DNA of 64,000 bases from Orychophragmus violaceus (Eukaryota > Streptophyta > Magnoliopsida > Brassicales > Brassicaceae), in contig CM058237.1 in the NCBI GenBank assembly GCA_030180135.1, positions 104,609,904 through 104,673,903 on the forward strand, read 5' to 3'. Shown one piece after another: positions 22,268-33,769 of this stretch. Made by a program: the position numbers and the translations under genes. Under the pieces are notes generated by a model. That model was not told the DNA's origin. It saw only the letters and a program-made list of their open reading frames with translations, and did not search any database. Within the stretch, counting starts at the first letter, position 1. Each line of letters begins with the position of its first letter.

Positions 22268-22432
22268 ACTGCAAACACCATAAGTAACATCAATGATATT
22301 CCAACCATGGAGAAGGGAAATGATTCTCATTAGAAGCTAAACAGGGATATCTTTCCACTCTTTGATCGATATTCCTTCCACATTCATCTTCTCGCAGCAC
22401 TGGTCCACTTCCATGGATGCTTCTGCTGCCAT
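22268..22432 (-). pseudogene. N-terminal exon of an SKP2A/SKP2B-like F-box gene, dead
   Basis: Read from ATG at 22432 leftwards, the translation contains EASMEVDQC, then EGISIKEWKDIPV, a stop, LLMRI, and ends GVCS where the LTR begins. Plant SKP2-type F-box proteins (SCF ubiquitin-ligase substrate receptors in cell-cycle control) start with this pattern, including the F-box core IPVELLMRI. The glutamate codon of that core is TAG here, so the protein would stop before the F-box is complete. The gene is also cut at 22267 by a gypsy2 LTR; the leucine-rich-repeat part would lie on the far left side of the insertions. The identification is by memory of the family, without a search. Confidence 0.72.
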
Positions 22433-23532
22433 TATATTTAATGATTACTGAAGCGGTTTTCTTGATCCTTTACACAAAGGATGTGAGAGAATTAAAGATA
22501 GGAAGGAGGTAGAAAGAGTTAATTAGCCGGCATACACCAATAGAAGACCTCGAAATATGATAACACACTGTTTGAGTTAAGAACAAATGCAGGAAAAATA
22601 CAAACTTTCGTTCTCAGCCCAAAATTCGTCTGTTTTTTCTTAAATGGTCATTTTGTATTTGTATTAAAACAATATATTGGATTACCTTACAGAAACGATT
22701 GGTGTTTGGCCTTTCATCAAGGAGATCGATGTGTCTGATATCTCCGGTAATCTCGAGGTTGAAAAGATGCAATACAATATCAAGATTCAGGCAAAGAAAA
22801 CAACTGAATCAAAATCCCCTCAGAATATTTATCAACAACTTTGATTTGTGGATCCAGAGGTACCACGTAAAAGAAACAGCAACAACAAAAATAAAAATTT
22901 CATGTCATAATTTGGGAATTTTTTATTTCTCTACATCGGTAAGATGAAAATGGGAAAATTAAACCAATATGCAGTGTTGAGAGAAAACTGTTGAGAGAAA
23001 ATTGTCAATCGAGATGGAGATCCATTTTCTGCAATTTTCTTTCTCACTTTTTTTTTGTAAAAAAATGCCTAAAAACTATAGAGCACATCAACAAAAGCTG
23101 ATACGTCAGCAAAAGCTGAGGTGTCAGATGGAGAAGTTACCATTTTTTTCTCCCTCATGACTTCTTATATAAGATGTACACTGTAATTGAATTAATCTAT
23201 TCTATATTTTACATTTTCAAATTCACAAACATATTCTAATATTTAAAATTAACTCCAAAAGAAGTTTTGATTAAAAATTTATCTACATATATGATTGTGT
23301 CCAATAGAATATTTCAAAACTTTTGATCTATTAATATTTTATTTTTAATTTTGAAATTCAATTAATGCGGTTTTGTATTTATTTAGTTTTTATTCAATTT
23401 AATCTATATTAATAGAAATATGATGATATAAATTAATATGCATTAAATGATACAATTAAAATATTTTATTATAGTTTTTTTGCTTAGGTGACACTCTAAT
23501 AGGAGAGTTAAAACTCACCTATTATATATATA
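22433..23532. other. AT-rich noncoding stretch upstream of the F-box remnant
   Basis: About 1.1 kb. The part next to 22432 should be the old 5' UTR/promoter of the F-box gene. No coding region is supported. Near 23075-23125 two copies of CARCAAAAGCTGA are followed by GGTGTCAG, resembling debris of a small DNA transposon. 23485-23520 contains an imperfect hairpin (TTAGGTGACACTC / GAGAGTTAAAACTCACC). Confidence 0.5.
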
Positions 23533-26426
23533 CTAGCATTCTGGCACATGCGTTGCACGGACTAATTTTTATGCATTTGATATCGGCTATTACTTGATAG
23601 CGAAATATATGTTAGAGTTGGTTTAAATAGATGGTGGAATAATATAGTTACTATTTGAGTTACTTTTTGTTTAAATAAAAAATAAGATATGAGGAGTCTA
23701 TGGTTTTGGTTTAGACCTGTTTAAGAGAGACATACAGACCTACAGACTCGAACATCCTAATCATCCAGAAGATGATTGGAATAGAGTTTGCCATGGTTCC
23801 ATTTCTTCAATTAAACGTTCACGTCGGTAGTTTAGATGCTTAATGCCATAGAAGACTATCCTTAATTTTGTAAGTCAACATGTATTAACATTATATTTTT
23901 TATATAAAATGTATTAACTGTATTACCATCTTTTAATCGGCATTTAAACTCAAAACTAATTGTGAATATATAAAATAAGCTAAACTACCACTAGAAAGAA
24001 AAAGAAAAAGAAAAAAAATTCGTTAGGTCAAGAAATGTCGTCTTGTTGTACGGTCCAAGGCATTTATTTATTAGGATTAGTATTAATATATGACATCACT
24101 AACATTGTTACCTTTACCACAAAATATCTATGAACCCAATACTCTTGTTATAGTGACATCAAAAAAAAGTTTTAATTAAATTGTAGTATTAGAGGAATTG
24201 ACTTCTGTTCATAGACCTTGTTCTTACTATCTTACATCATCTTGCACCGAAATTTAACTGGTTTAAGTAAACCATAATGACAAAGCAACCTCTTTAAATA
24301 CTCTACAATCAATAAAAATTACCATGTTTGTGGATCTCCGGTTAAAAATTTGACGATGGCTAAAACACCATACCTTGTGACAAAAAACTATAAAACAATA
24401 TGTTAAAACCACAATTTTAAAAATATTTGTGTCTACTCTTTTCAATAATTTAACTAATAAATACCAATATGTAAGTATTTTGTATGGTACACAATTATTG
24501 ACTAAGACTACAATTAGATGGTATATTTATGAGTTTAAAGTAGAGTAAATAAGTGCGGGTATATTTTTTAAAAATAATATTTTTGAATCAAAAACTTTTG
24601 TTTTTATAATAAGTTTGTTAATTTCCCAACACAAGTTTCTAGTAATTGAATATTACGATGATTATGTGCTTAATACGGAAATGCACTGGATAATATTTTT
24701 TATTTGAAAATAATTTTATAATACTTTTTTAATAAAAGAATTATTATAAGTTATTTGATTTGAGTTTAATATGTACTATTTTGATTTAAACTATTTTTAT
24801 AGAACATTATGCACATATATGGACTTCATTTATATTTTTAATATGTTAATACCTAAATTATAATTTTATAAATATAATTACAAGCTTATAAAAGTCGAAA
24901 CATGATAATCTATTTATTGAACATTTTTGCATTGGTTAATTTATCTTTCTAATGTGTCTTCTAATCAATAATTTTTTATATTTTTTATTTTATATTCCAA
25001 ACGAACTAATCAATTTTCAACTCATCTTATAATAGTCTAAAATATTTTAAAATTTTGATAAAGCAAACCTTCAAAAACTTTGATCGTAAAACATCAATCA
25101 TAATCTAACTAACCATATATTATAATAGTATAAATATTGAATAATTTTATTATTTTTATCAAATTAAAAATGTATTAATTGAAAATTGTTAATCCATCTT
25201 TTTAACCCGTCATTCGGTAGGCAAAGTTTGTTTTTAATAATATAGATAATTGAAATTGATTAATATATTTTAACCCATTTTAAAATATTCTTATAATCGA
25301 AACAAATTAATATATATTTCAACTCATCTTATAGTGGTCTAAATATTTTGAAAATTTGAAACAGCCCGTCAGAAATTGGGATCGTAAAAACATCATCGAA
25401 ATCGAACTAATCATATATTCAAATAATATAAATATTGAATAATTTAGATATTTTATGTTTAAATAATATAAATATTAATACATCAAATAATATAAATATT
25501 GATTAATCTATCTGTTAACTCGCATTATAGTAGGCAAGGTTTGCTTTTATTAGTATAATTAATTTAAATTGATTAGTCTGTTTTAACATTTTTATAATGG
25601 TCTAAATATAAAAAAAAATGTTATTTTATATATCAAAGTGTAACTAAAATTTGACGATCCGTTCATTTAACATTTTTAATTTATTTTAATATTTTATAAT
25701 TTAAATTGGTTAATTTATTTATCTTTTTAACTTACTTTCTAATGAACATAAACATTTTTAAATATTTTATATTCAAAACAAATTAAAATATATTTCAATC
25801 TATTTTATAATTGTCTAAATATTTTAAAATTTTAATAAATCAACTCTTTAAAAACTGCGATTGTAATAAAAACAGTAATATAACTCATCATTTATTCGAA
25901 TAATATAATTACTGAATAAATATAATAGTTTTATCAAACTAATAAATTGATCAATTATTTTTAATAGTATAGATAATTGAAACTGGTTAATCTATTATAA
26001 TGGTCTAAATATAAAAGTTTAATTTTTATTTTATAGATTTAAATGTAACTAAAATTATTTTAATAAATTTTAATATTAAATAAATTTTGATATTTATTTT
26101 TTCTTAAAAATTAAATTAGAATGAATTTAGAATAAATTTTATTTATATCCAAAAATTAATAATTTTTTAAGAAATCGAATAAAATGTTTTTTTATCAGAT
26201 TTATTATAATATATATTTAATTTAAAACAAAATAGATAAAAAGATATTATGAATATATTTTATAATAAAATTATTAATTATAGAATATTTAGTATAGTCA
26301 AAATATATTAAATCCAAAAATGACTAATAAATAATTAAAAAACTCATTAGTTACAATAACATATGACGTAATAAACATGTAAAGTTAAAATTATCTCTCA
26401 AACGGTCTATTTTTTAATAGTATTGA
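23533..26426 (-). mobile_element. putative non-autonomous Helitron
   Basis: On the minus strand the segment starts TCAATACTATTAAAAAATAGACC after a host A and ends CCAGAATGCTAG before a host T. TC...CTRR ends between A and T are the Helitron signature, and TC-TATACTATTA-like 5' ends are known from Arabidopsis ATREP elements. A GTGCAACGCATGTGC stretch lies just inside the 3' end, where a hairpin is expected, but the stem is weak. The interior is extremely AT-rich with repeated units (TGGTCTAAATAT, AAAATTTTRATAAA) and has no Rep/helicase coding region. Confidence 0.45.
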
Positions 26427-26594
26427 TTTTCCATTAAAAAAAAAAATAGTCGATTGGATCAAAATAAATTGAAACCAATAAGTTCTCCTAGAATCTAAAA
26501 GCTTTCCCTCAAGCAAATGATAAAAGACTCTCCCAATAAAAACTGAAATCGATCTTCACATGGAAGACAATCACTATAGAAGCCAAAAGAGATT

Positions 26595-26623
26595 CATATA
26601 TATATATATGTGTGTGTGTGTGT
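26595..26623. repeat. compound microsatellite (AT)n(GT)n
   Basis: Seven AT units run directly into seven TG units, just beyond the 3' end of the LINE frame. It may have grown from the LINE's 3' tail, but no clear poly-A tail is visible. Confidence 0.85.
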
Positions 26624-26636
26624 TTATTTTACGTGC

Positions 26637-27137
26637 CTAAAATGTAGGAAGGTTTTGGGTTACAACAAGTTCCTGGGCTATCCATTTAGCTAGGCTGTCA
26701 GCCTCTCTATTAAGGGCCCTGAGAATAAACTTAAACGAAATACATTTGAAGAAGGATGCAAATTTGCAGATGTCAGATGGAATTCGATAGATTTCATTGA
26801 GGAGAGCTCCATTGTTGATTGCAGATATGAGTTGAAGGGAGTCCGATTGGACTAAGAGTCTTCTAATGTCAAGGGTCTTAGCCTTGATCAAAGCCGAACG
26901 AACGACGAGTGCTTCAGAAACCAATGCCGATCCCATCTGCAAACAAGAGGCAGAGAAGGAGCTCATCCGGTCCGATTCAAATCGGAAAATCCAGCCAAGT
27001 CCCGCTACATGCTTCTGTGCAATCCAAGATGTATCAGTATGACAGATGGTGGTAAGCTCATCGGTGTGGGATGTTAAAACCAGTGGCCTTGACTGGGATC
27101 GACTAGGTGGTTCTCCTTCAGTTGAGCACAACTCCAT
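26637..27137 (-). pseudogene. LINE C-terminal RNase H domain
   Basis: 166-residue frame resembling the plant RNase H-like domain: HTDTSWIAQKHVAGLGWIF at its start, SEALVVRSALIKA and VQSDSLQLISAIN in the middle, LRALNREADSLAKWI at the end. The ATG is an accident of a frameshift near 27110; the frame before it reads ILKATQDAREWSCAQ, the usual linker to the zinc region. Confidence 0.8.
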
Positions 27138-27138
27138 T

Positions 27139-28430
27139 CTCTTGCATCTTGAGTGGCTTTAAGGATCGTCTCTGAATGGGAGAAAGTGCGCTTTTCAAAG
27201 AGAAGCTTGTTTCAGGAAATCCAAAGAGCCCAAAGATCCAAGGGAAGAGGGTAGATGAGTTGATACCTAGAGGAGGTAGGATGATTAAGCTCTTCAGGGT
27301 AAAGATTCATGCATTCACATATGAAATTGAAGCTGCATCAAAAGGGCATTGAGATGGAAGTAGATCCCAAGTATCTTTCGCAGATTTGCAATGGTAGAGG
27401 AGATGCATGATCGTCTCGGGTTCATCACAACGGGGGCATTTACCATCGCTCGTTATACCTCGATGAAGAAAATTACATCCAACCGTTAAGGCTCCTTGAA
27501 GTGTCTTCCATAGAAAGGTTTTAAGCTTTGGAGCTGTCAGAATACTCCAAACCTGAACTTTCCAATTGATTTTTTGATGCAGGTGCAAGTGACTCTGCTG
27601 CCTGAGCCAGAGAAGCGATCGCATATCCAGATTTTGTGGTATATTGTCCTGATGGATTCGCTAGCCAGATCAGCTTGTCTGGTGATCCTGTTATGCTCGG
27701 TTTAATGGTGAGAATTGTGTCCTTGTACTCGGGAAATTTTATTCTATCTTCACCAAATCACAATCGATAGTAGTCGGGTCTAGCAGGTCAGCAACTTTGA
27801 GGTTTTCCAGTGCTTCCGGAAAGGGTCCCATAGGTTGTAACTTGGTAGCAGGGGAATGACATGGTTTTGAACAAGCATTCATACTAAGTCCATTCTCGAT
27901 TAACCATCCTAACTGTGTAACAAGGAGATCTCTGCCAGCCAGAATACTTCGCCAGCCATGGGAGGCAGTCGACGGTACTGATCCTATCTTTGCCAGGAGT
28001 GATAAATTGAAGAGGTGGATATCTCGCATTACAAGCCCTCCCAACTGCTTAGGTTTTGCGATTTTTGACCAAGCAAACATAGACTTGCTGTGTTAATCCA
28101 CAAACTTGTCCCACCAAAATCTCAATAGAGCAGGTTGTATACTTTTTTGGAGCGACACCGGGAGTAAGAAGCAAGACATGGCATAAGAGGGCATTGAAGA
28201 GAGATTACGTTTCAGCATTGTTAGCTTACCAGCACTGGATAAGAAGTGATTCGACCAGCTAACAGCTTTCTGTCGGATTTATCAACTATGGAAGAAAACA
28301 TATTCTTCTTCTTTCTCCCAAAATGCTCAGGTAAGCCTAAATATTTCCCCACTCCGCCTTCCTTAGAAATAGATAACAGATTCTTCACATTATTCTAGAT
28401 ATGTTGTGGAGTTTTCTTAGCAAAAGTGAT
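27139..28430 (-). pseudogene. LINE linker, zf-RVT zinc region and RT thumb, broken
   Basis: Three frames cover this part. 27307-27624 holds the zf-RVT pattern (APKLKTFLWK, then CPRCDEPETIMHLLYHC). 27139-27290 holds LWALWIS before a stop, a block usual between that region and RNase H. 27739-28080 has FAWSKIAKPKQLGGLVMRDI, the region following the RT palm in plant LINEs. Frames do not connect. Confidence 0.72.
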
Positions 28431-29713
28431 AAATGATTTCAAGCTATTGATTTTCTTTCCTGAGCTTTCCCCATAAGCTGATAAGATATGCAAAAGGGCT
28501 TGATAGATTTCCGTATTTGCTTTACAGAAAAACATCGTGTCGTCTGCAAATAGGAGATGATTGATGGAAGGGCTATTTCTGGTGACTTGGATGCCCTGTA
28601 GCAGGTCTTCTTACTGAGTGCGAGAGTAGAGACCAGATATGACCTCACTACACATAATGAAAAGGTACGGTGAAAGGGGATCGCCCTGTCTTATCCCTCT
28701 AGTAGGTGTCACTCGTCCCTTGGCTGCTCCATTGACTAGAAACTGATAGGAAACAGTCGTAATACATTGCATAATCCAGTTAGTCCAAATAGGATGGAAG
28801 TCAAATCCCTTTAGGACCATCCAAATAAACACCCATTCCAAACGATCATATGCCGTACTCATGTTTATTTTGACAGCCATGAAACAATGAGTTTCAGCCT
28901 TTGAATTCTTCAAATAGTGTAGGACATCGTGGGTAATGAGCACATTGTCTAATATAGCTCTTTTAGGGACGAAAGTAGACTGATTCTCTGAGATAATTCC
29001 TTCTAATACTGGCTGGAGGGGCTTTGACAGGAGCTTGGAGAACAGTTTTGTAGTAAACGTTACACAAGGCGATAGGCATGTAATCTGCTACTCTTCTAGG
29101 ACTGGTAAGCTTTGGGATTAATCTCACAAAGGTTTCATTAATATCACTCGGCATTAAACCTGTAGAGAAGAAAGCTTTAAGTTCTTCGATAATATCTAGG
29201 TGAATGATATCCCAATTTGACTGGAAAAAGGAAGCTGAAAATCCGCCAGGTCGGAGAGCTTTATCCGGATGAATGGAGAAAAGGACTTCTTTGATTTCAG
29301 AGTCTGACAACTCCCTTATGAGCTTGGTATTGGTTTCATCAGTGATAACCGGCTGTAGAGACCTATCTACAATCTTCTCTATCTCGGTTATATCATGTCT
29401 TTTAGAGGTAAAAATGGTTCTGAAGTAGCCAGCTATAACTGCAGTAATCTGATCCTTTGAGTATACAATATCTCCAGCTTTTGTTTCCATGGGAGAAAAC
29501 TTATTAATGATATATTTTCCTCTTGTTGCAGCATGAAAGTAACCCGTTTTCCGGTCCCCCAGCTTTAACCAAAGTTGTTTGCTCCGTTGGTTCCAGAATT
29601 CCTCTTAAGCCTTATATGCTTTATTCAGTTCCTCAATGAGAGTTCCGATGAGGGTTTCATTCTGGTTATAATTTGACAAACATATCTCTAGTTCTTTGTG
29701 AAGATTGGCAAAT
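28431..29713 (-). pseudogene. LINE reverse transcriptase, broken
   Basis: RT blocks in order on the minus strand: LWLKLGDRKTGYFHAAT (near 29570), DKALRPGGFSASFFQ, ETFVRLIPK (near 29140), VKINMSTAYDRLEWVF, TRGIRQGDPLSPYLF (near 28665-28705) and the catalytic FADD (28539-28550). This order and the F-ADD active site identify a non-LTR reverse transcriptase. A stop lies near 29610 and frameshifts near 28950 and 28610. Confidence 0.83.
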
Positions 29714-29749
29714 CACTACAAGAAATTCACGTATTAATAGCTGCCGAAA

Positions 29750-29960
29750 AACGCTATGTATCGATACGATAGCGTTGTGTTACCCGCTATGTCATCGACC
29801 GCGATAAAAAAGTCTTGCACTTTAGATAGCGTTTTTTGTAAATGCTATGAACTGTATTTTTAAGATAGCGTTTTACTGTCTGCAATATATTAAACTACAA
29901 TAGCGTTTTAATATGTGCAATATATTAAACTACAATAGCGTTTTAATATCTGCAATAGAT
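29750..29960. repeat. CACTA left subterminal repeats
   Basis: At least five copies of ATAGCGTT(TT) or its complement in 200 bp, the later ones inside a tandem unit of about 46 bp (GCAATATATTAAACTACA then ATAGCGTTTTAATAT). The right end (35530-35700) has AATAGCGTTT, AAAACGCTAT and CATAGCGG. Confidence 0.75.
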
Positions 29961-30234
29961 TAAAATACAATAGCATTTATTCAGTATTATGAATTAGCTA
30001 TATAAAAGCATTACGTAAATATCATCTATACATATGTTTGATTGATAAGCTATTAATAATGAATATATATGAAATTAATAAAAAAATTAAATTACACAAT
30101 TAATTATAAAATCATAAATTGAATGAATTAAATAAAAATGAAAATGATATTAATGTAATTAAAATACTTTATTAATAAACTTAAACCGATTATCGGTTTT
30201 TGATTACAATTAAACCAATGACCCAAACCAAAGA

Positions 30235-30600
30235 AAAAAACAGCTTCCCCAACCGACCATGGTCCCAGGACGAGAAAACGCGAGTCCTCGAATCATACAT
30301 CCGTTGAATCTCTCCTTCGTATTCAGTCAGAGACTCATCAGGAATTGGTTGAGTCAGTGCCAACTGGTTCGTCCATTGTCCATCACTACTGTGTGCAAAG
30401 ACTGATACCTAAGATAAATGAAATACTAAGTTAGATTCGTAAAACTTTAACAAGCCACAGCTGAAAACAAAGGTGTATGAACTCACCCAATGAAAATACT
30501 AAGTTAGATTCTTTCCAGCTTGGCTCTGTAATGCTTCAAACCTTATGCTCCTGAACACAATATCATGGTCTAGAACAAACTTCACGCCTCCACTACAGAG
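30235..30600 (-). pseudogene. captured gene fragment of unknown identity inside the CACTA
   Basis: Two exon-like stretches on the minus strand. The first (about 30600-30490) reads GGVKFVLDHDIVFRSIRFEAL. The second (30411-30240) follows a TTAG acceptor-like site and reads HSSDGQWTNQLALTQPIPD and then a further open 30 residues. The open frame, balanced composition and contrast with the AT-rich surroundings suggest coding origin. I do not recognise the protein. It could also be a piece of a larger gene whose other parts are lost. Confidence 0.4.
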
Positions 30601-31378
30601 ATTGCAAACAACTACATAGCCAGAAACGTTAATAAGAATAGTTGTATGTAATCAACTGTAAATAAAAGGAGCCAATTTTAATTGTAATCAGCGATTAGGT
30701 AAACGTGACAACCGTCGAACAACATGCTCTTCTTGGGTGACGCGGCGACGATGTGGTCGGAGAGAAGATACGGTGACGGAAATTTTCGGAGAATCCAAAC
30801 ACAGAAGCGGATTATTGAAAAACTACGCTCAATTTAAAACTGAAAATCGCAAAATCAAAACCCAAAACACACAAAAGAAGAAACATTAATTCAAAATAAA
30901 GTGAGACCGGGAAAGCGATGAGAAGGGGCTTTCTTGAAACCATGGAGCCCTAAATGCAAAACTCAAAACCCTAAATCAGAAACCATGGAAGAGATGGGCG
31001 ACTGATGAGAAAAAGCTTTCGTGAAAAAGGTGAGAAGAGGAATTGAAGACAATGAGTTATGTCCGTTGATTTTATTATGATCTAACGGTGGATAATGAAA
31101 AAAGTGTGATCCTTATTTCTATGTCTTAACCAATGAAAAACCAGTTTTTTATTTGTTGTTTTTGTTAAGACCAGATTTTTTTTATTACAGTTTCAAGTTT
31201 AACATTTCTGTTATTTTATTCCTTTAAAATTTTTTGTCAATTATTTCCTTTTAATTAGTGTGTTATTTTTACAATATGTGGTAACTCAATAAAATAAATT
31301 ATATATTATTCAATGTTTTGTTATATTAATCAAAGTATTAAATTTTTGTTATATTATTCAATGTTTAAAAATTAGTGT

Positions 31379-31690
31379 TAAATGATTAAGGGTTAAAAGT
31401 TTAGGGTTTTGAGTAGAGAGATAAGATTTTTAAATTTAAAATCTAGTGTTTATGATTAAGGGTTAAAATTTTAAGGTTTAGGATATAGAGATAAAGTTTT
31501 AAAATTTCAAATCTAGTGTTTATGATTAAGGATTAAAAATTTAGGGTTTAGTGTTTGTGTTTAGTGAGGAATTAAGGTTTTAGATTTAGGGTTTAATGTT
31601 ACAAGTGTAGGATTTAAATCTTTAAGGTCTAAGTTTATAGCCTAGATTTATTGTTTTGGGGTATATGATTAGGGTTAAAACCCTAAACCT
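31379..31690 (+). repeat. degenerate tandem repeat with telomere-like TTTAGGGTTT words
   Basis: Two to three copies of a unit of about 75 bp (GTTTATGATTAAGGGTTAAAA, then TTTAGGGTTT and AGAGATAARRTTTT), fading into further AGGGTTTA words. It lies within the CACTA. The words resemble plant telomere repeat TTTAGGG, but the array is not a telomeric tract. Confidence 0.6.
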
Positions 31691-31964
31691 TATTTATACT
31701 CTAAAAGAAATTATCATTAGTTTGTCTATACAACAAGTATAATAATATAAGTGAGAAATAAAAAGAAGTTTTGGGGTTTAGGGTATAGATGTGGTTTTGA
31801 TTTCATACCATAGTAATTCTTTAGCAAATTGGACTTTCTAGGATGGATATAAATCCTTAGTAGAATGTCTCATATCATTTCTCCACTAAATTAAAAATAT
31901 ACATCTATTTAGACGCAAAACCAAAGTTTAAAAAACTTATATATATACACAATCCAATAGAATA

Positions 31965-32352
31965 CAATGGATCTTGTCATGCTCCTTCAGCAAGAACAAT
32001 CACCATGTGACCACTCTCCTTGAGCCGTTTCTCTATGTACTCCAAGAGTCCACCTTCTCCTTCGAGGTAAAATGGTGACTTGGGAATCAAGCAGCAATCA
32101 ACATCTCTGTTGGCTAATGTAGCATACATCGCTATGAATCCTGTAGAGTAGCCTTTACTCAGTAAAAGCTCGATAGGTTTTTAAATGTAATGTTAAAAGC
32201 AAAAACAGAAGACAAGGATAACTTACCACTGTGACGACCCATAAGCTTAACTGTACCATTCTCATTACTCCCACAGCAACGTTCAAAGCAAGAACACAAG
32301 ACAAGGACAGGCTGTACGTTTGACTCCTCAATCAGAATTTCTTTCACCTGCA
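31965..32352 (-). pseudogene. captured ATP-dependent 6-phosphofructokinase fragment (two exons and an intron)
   Basis: The minus strand from 32352 reads an exon ending GTVKLMGRHSG, donor GTAAGT at 32226-32221, an 80-bp intron, acceptor CTACAG before 32140, then FIAMYATLANRDVDCCLIP, SPFYLEGEGG and GHMVIVLAEGA. In plant PFKs this is the conserved KLMGRYSGFIAMYATLA...DVDCCLIPE block of the catalytic core (fructose-6-phosphate side). A stop (TGA at 31977-31979) replaces the glycine after AEGA, and the reading then continues QDP. The intron is retained, so capture was from DNA, not from mRNA. Only part of the enzyme is present. Identification is from memory of the family. Confidence 0.78.
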
Positions 32353-32751
32353 ACCATATCAGAAAAATCTTCCGATTATACATTCATGCTTGCCTTGGCA
32401 ACTCGATTTTATAAAATTAAATCTTAATTGATTGAACCATCTCTTACCAAATGTAATGAATGAGAAGTTAAACCAAATGCATGCAAGCAGACCGAAATGC
32501 TCTTAACCAAATGCTATGAATGAGAATTATAGGTTGCATCTCTTCAGAGGAAACCATCATTACACCTCTCTGCAAGTCATTTCAAATCAAATTAATTAGT
32601 AAAATAATAAAAAAACATTAGAAACTGTTTGGTTTCTCACGGTTATTTTGAAACATAAATAGAGGCAGGTAGGTCGCCTTCTTTCTCCCCTTTCTCATCT
32701 ATTTTCTCTGCAAAACCACAAAAAAAGAAATCACAAGCCATTCAATAACAT

Positions 32752-33769
32752 CACGTCGTGGTGCAACAAGCTTTCGGACTTGGAGGTTAACGACAAACTC
32801 AGAGCTTGGCGTTTTAGAGTGAAGATAATCAGGATCCACTAATATCAGATTTTCGAAGATGGACCGTTCTGGAGTTACATATTGGCAGACGAGGCTGTAA
32901 GTTTAAACTCTAATTCTTGGACTGAACACATCATACATGCAACTAACACATCATACCATTTCTAAATTTGCAGGGAACTAAGACTAAAATGGTAATTTAT
33001 CCATCAGAAGCAAGCAGATTTAAAGGACTTGAGGAACAAGAGGGCAAGTGGGTCGAGATTTTCAGGGTTCATGTTGAGAAGGCGTATGCAGGTTTTAAGC
33101 ATGTAAACTCTCCATTCAGACTTAGTGTCATGGACGGGACTATCATCAAACGCATTGACCCTCTCAACAACTATCACTACATGGATTTCAAGTGTATGGG
33201 GCATATCCCGCACATCAACATCGACACTCCTATAGGTATGATTGCTTAACACTAACCAACACATAATCCTAAATCATGAATAGATATAAGTAACCAGATT
33301 TGAGAAACTTAACTTCTATACATAATGGGCGTGGTCTTCAACGTGGAACCCCTTGCGGTCTGTTAGGCAGACCGTAAAAGGTCACGGCTGGTGTTCCACA
33401 TAAGAGACAACATGTAAGTCAAGAGAATTTATAATCACAAGTTTATTATATTCACAAGTATGTTATGACAGAAGGTTATTTTTGCATGACAGAGACCACC
33501 AGATTAAATGTGTTGCAAATGGGGACACTGCTTTTGCATTCAGGGATGAGTGGGAAAACACTAGGGGTCTTGGAGTGGTGATTGTGGTGTTAAATATGTG
33601 GAGGATCCATAAACACTTAAGAGATGATGATGAGGCATGGCTGGAAACTCATAGAGGCTTATTTGATTACAGATTCAACCCCCGGATGGTAGAGGTTGAT
33701 AATTTTAGGGGAGAGCTAGCAAATAGTGACCCGTATGTTGCCAGACACGGTCCTATTGTGCCTCTCTAA
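32752..33769 (+). pseudogene. captured RPA1-like (DUF223, OB-fold) gene with introns
   Basis: Exon 1 (about 32752-32896) reads LSDLEVNDKLRAWRFRVKIIRI, a stop, then ILADEA before a GTAAGT donor. Exon 2 (from about 32972, after TTTGCAG) reads EQEGKWVEIFRVHVEKAY and VNSPFRLSVMDGTIIKRIDP, up to a GTATG donor at 33235. Exon 3 (about 33327-33413) reads GVVFNVEPLAVC, a stop, and RSRLVFHIRDN. The last exon (about 33474-33769) reads QIKCVANGDTAFAFRDEW and GVVIVVLNMWRIH. This succession matches plant replication-protein-A-like DUF223 proteins (single-strand DNA binding). Two internal stops and an ATC where the start codon may have been show it is dead. TATA-like CATAAATAG at about 32655 suggests the original promoter was captured too. 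Confidence 0.72.

Noticed and set aside
22699..22947. 82-residue plus-strand frame
   Set aside because: No recognisable domain, in AT-rich DNA beside the F-box remnant; compatible with chance.
26433..26450. Poly-A stretch as the LINE 3' tail
   Set aside because: It is poly-A on the plus strand, whereas the LINE is on the minus strand and would show poly-T.
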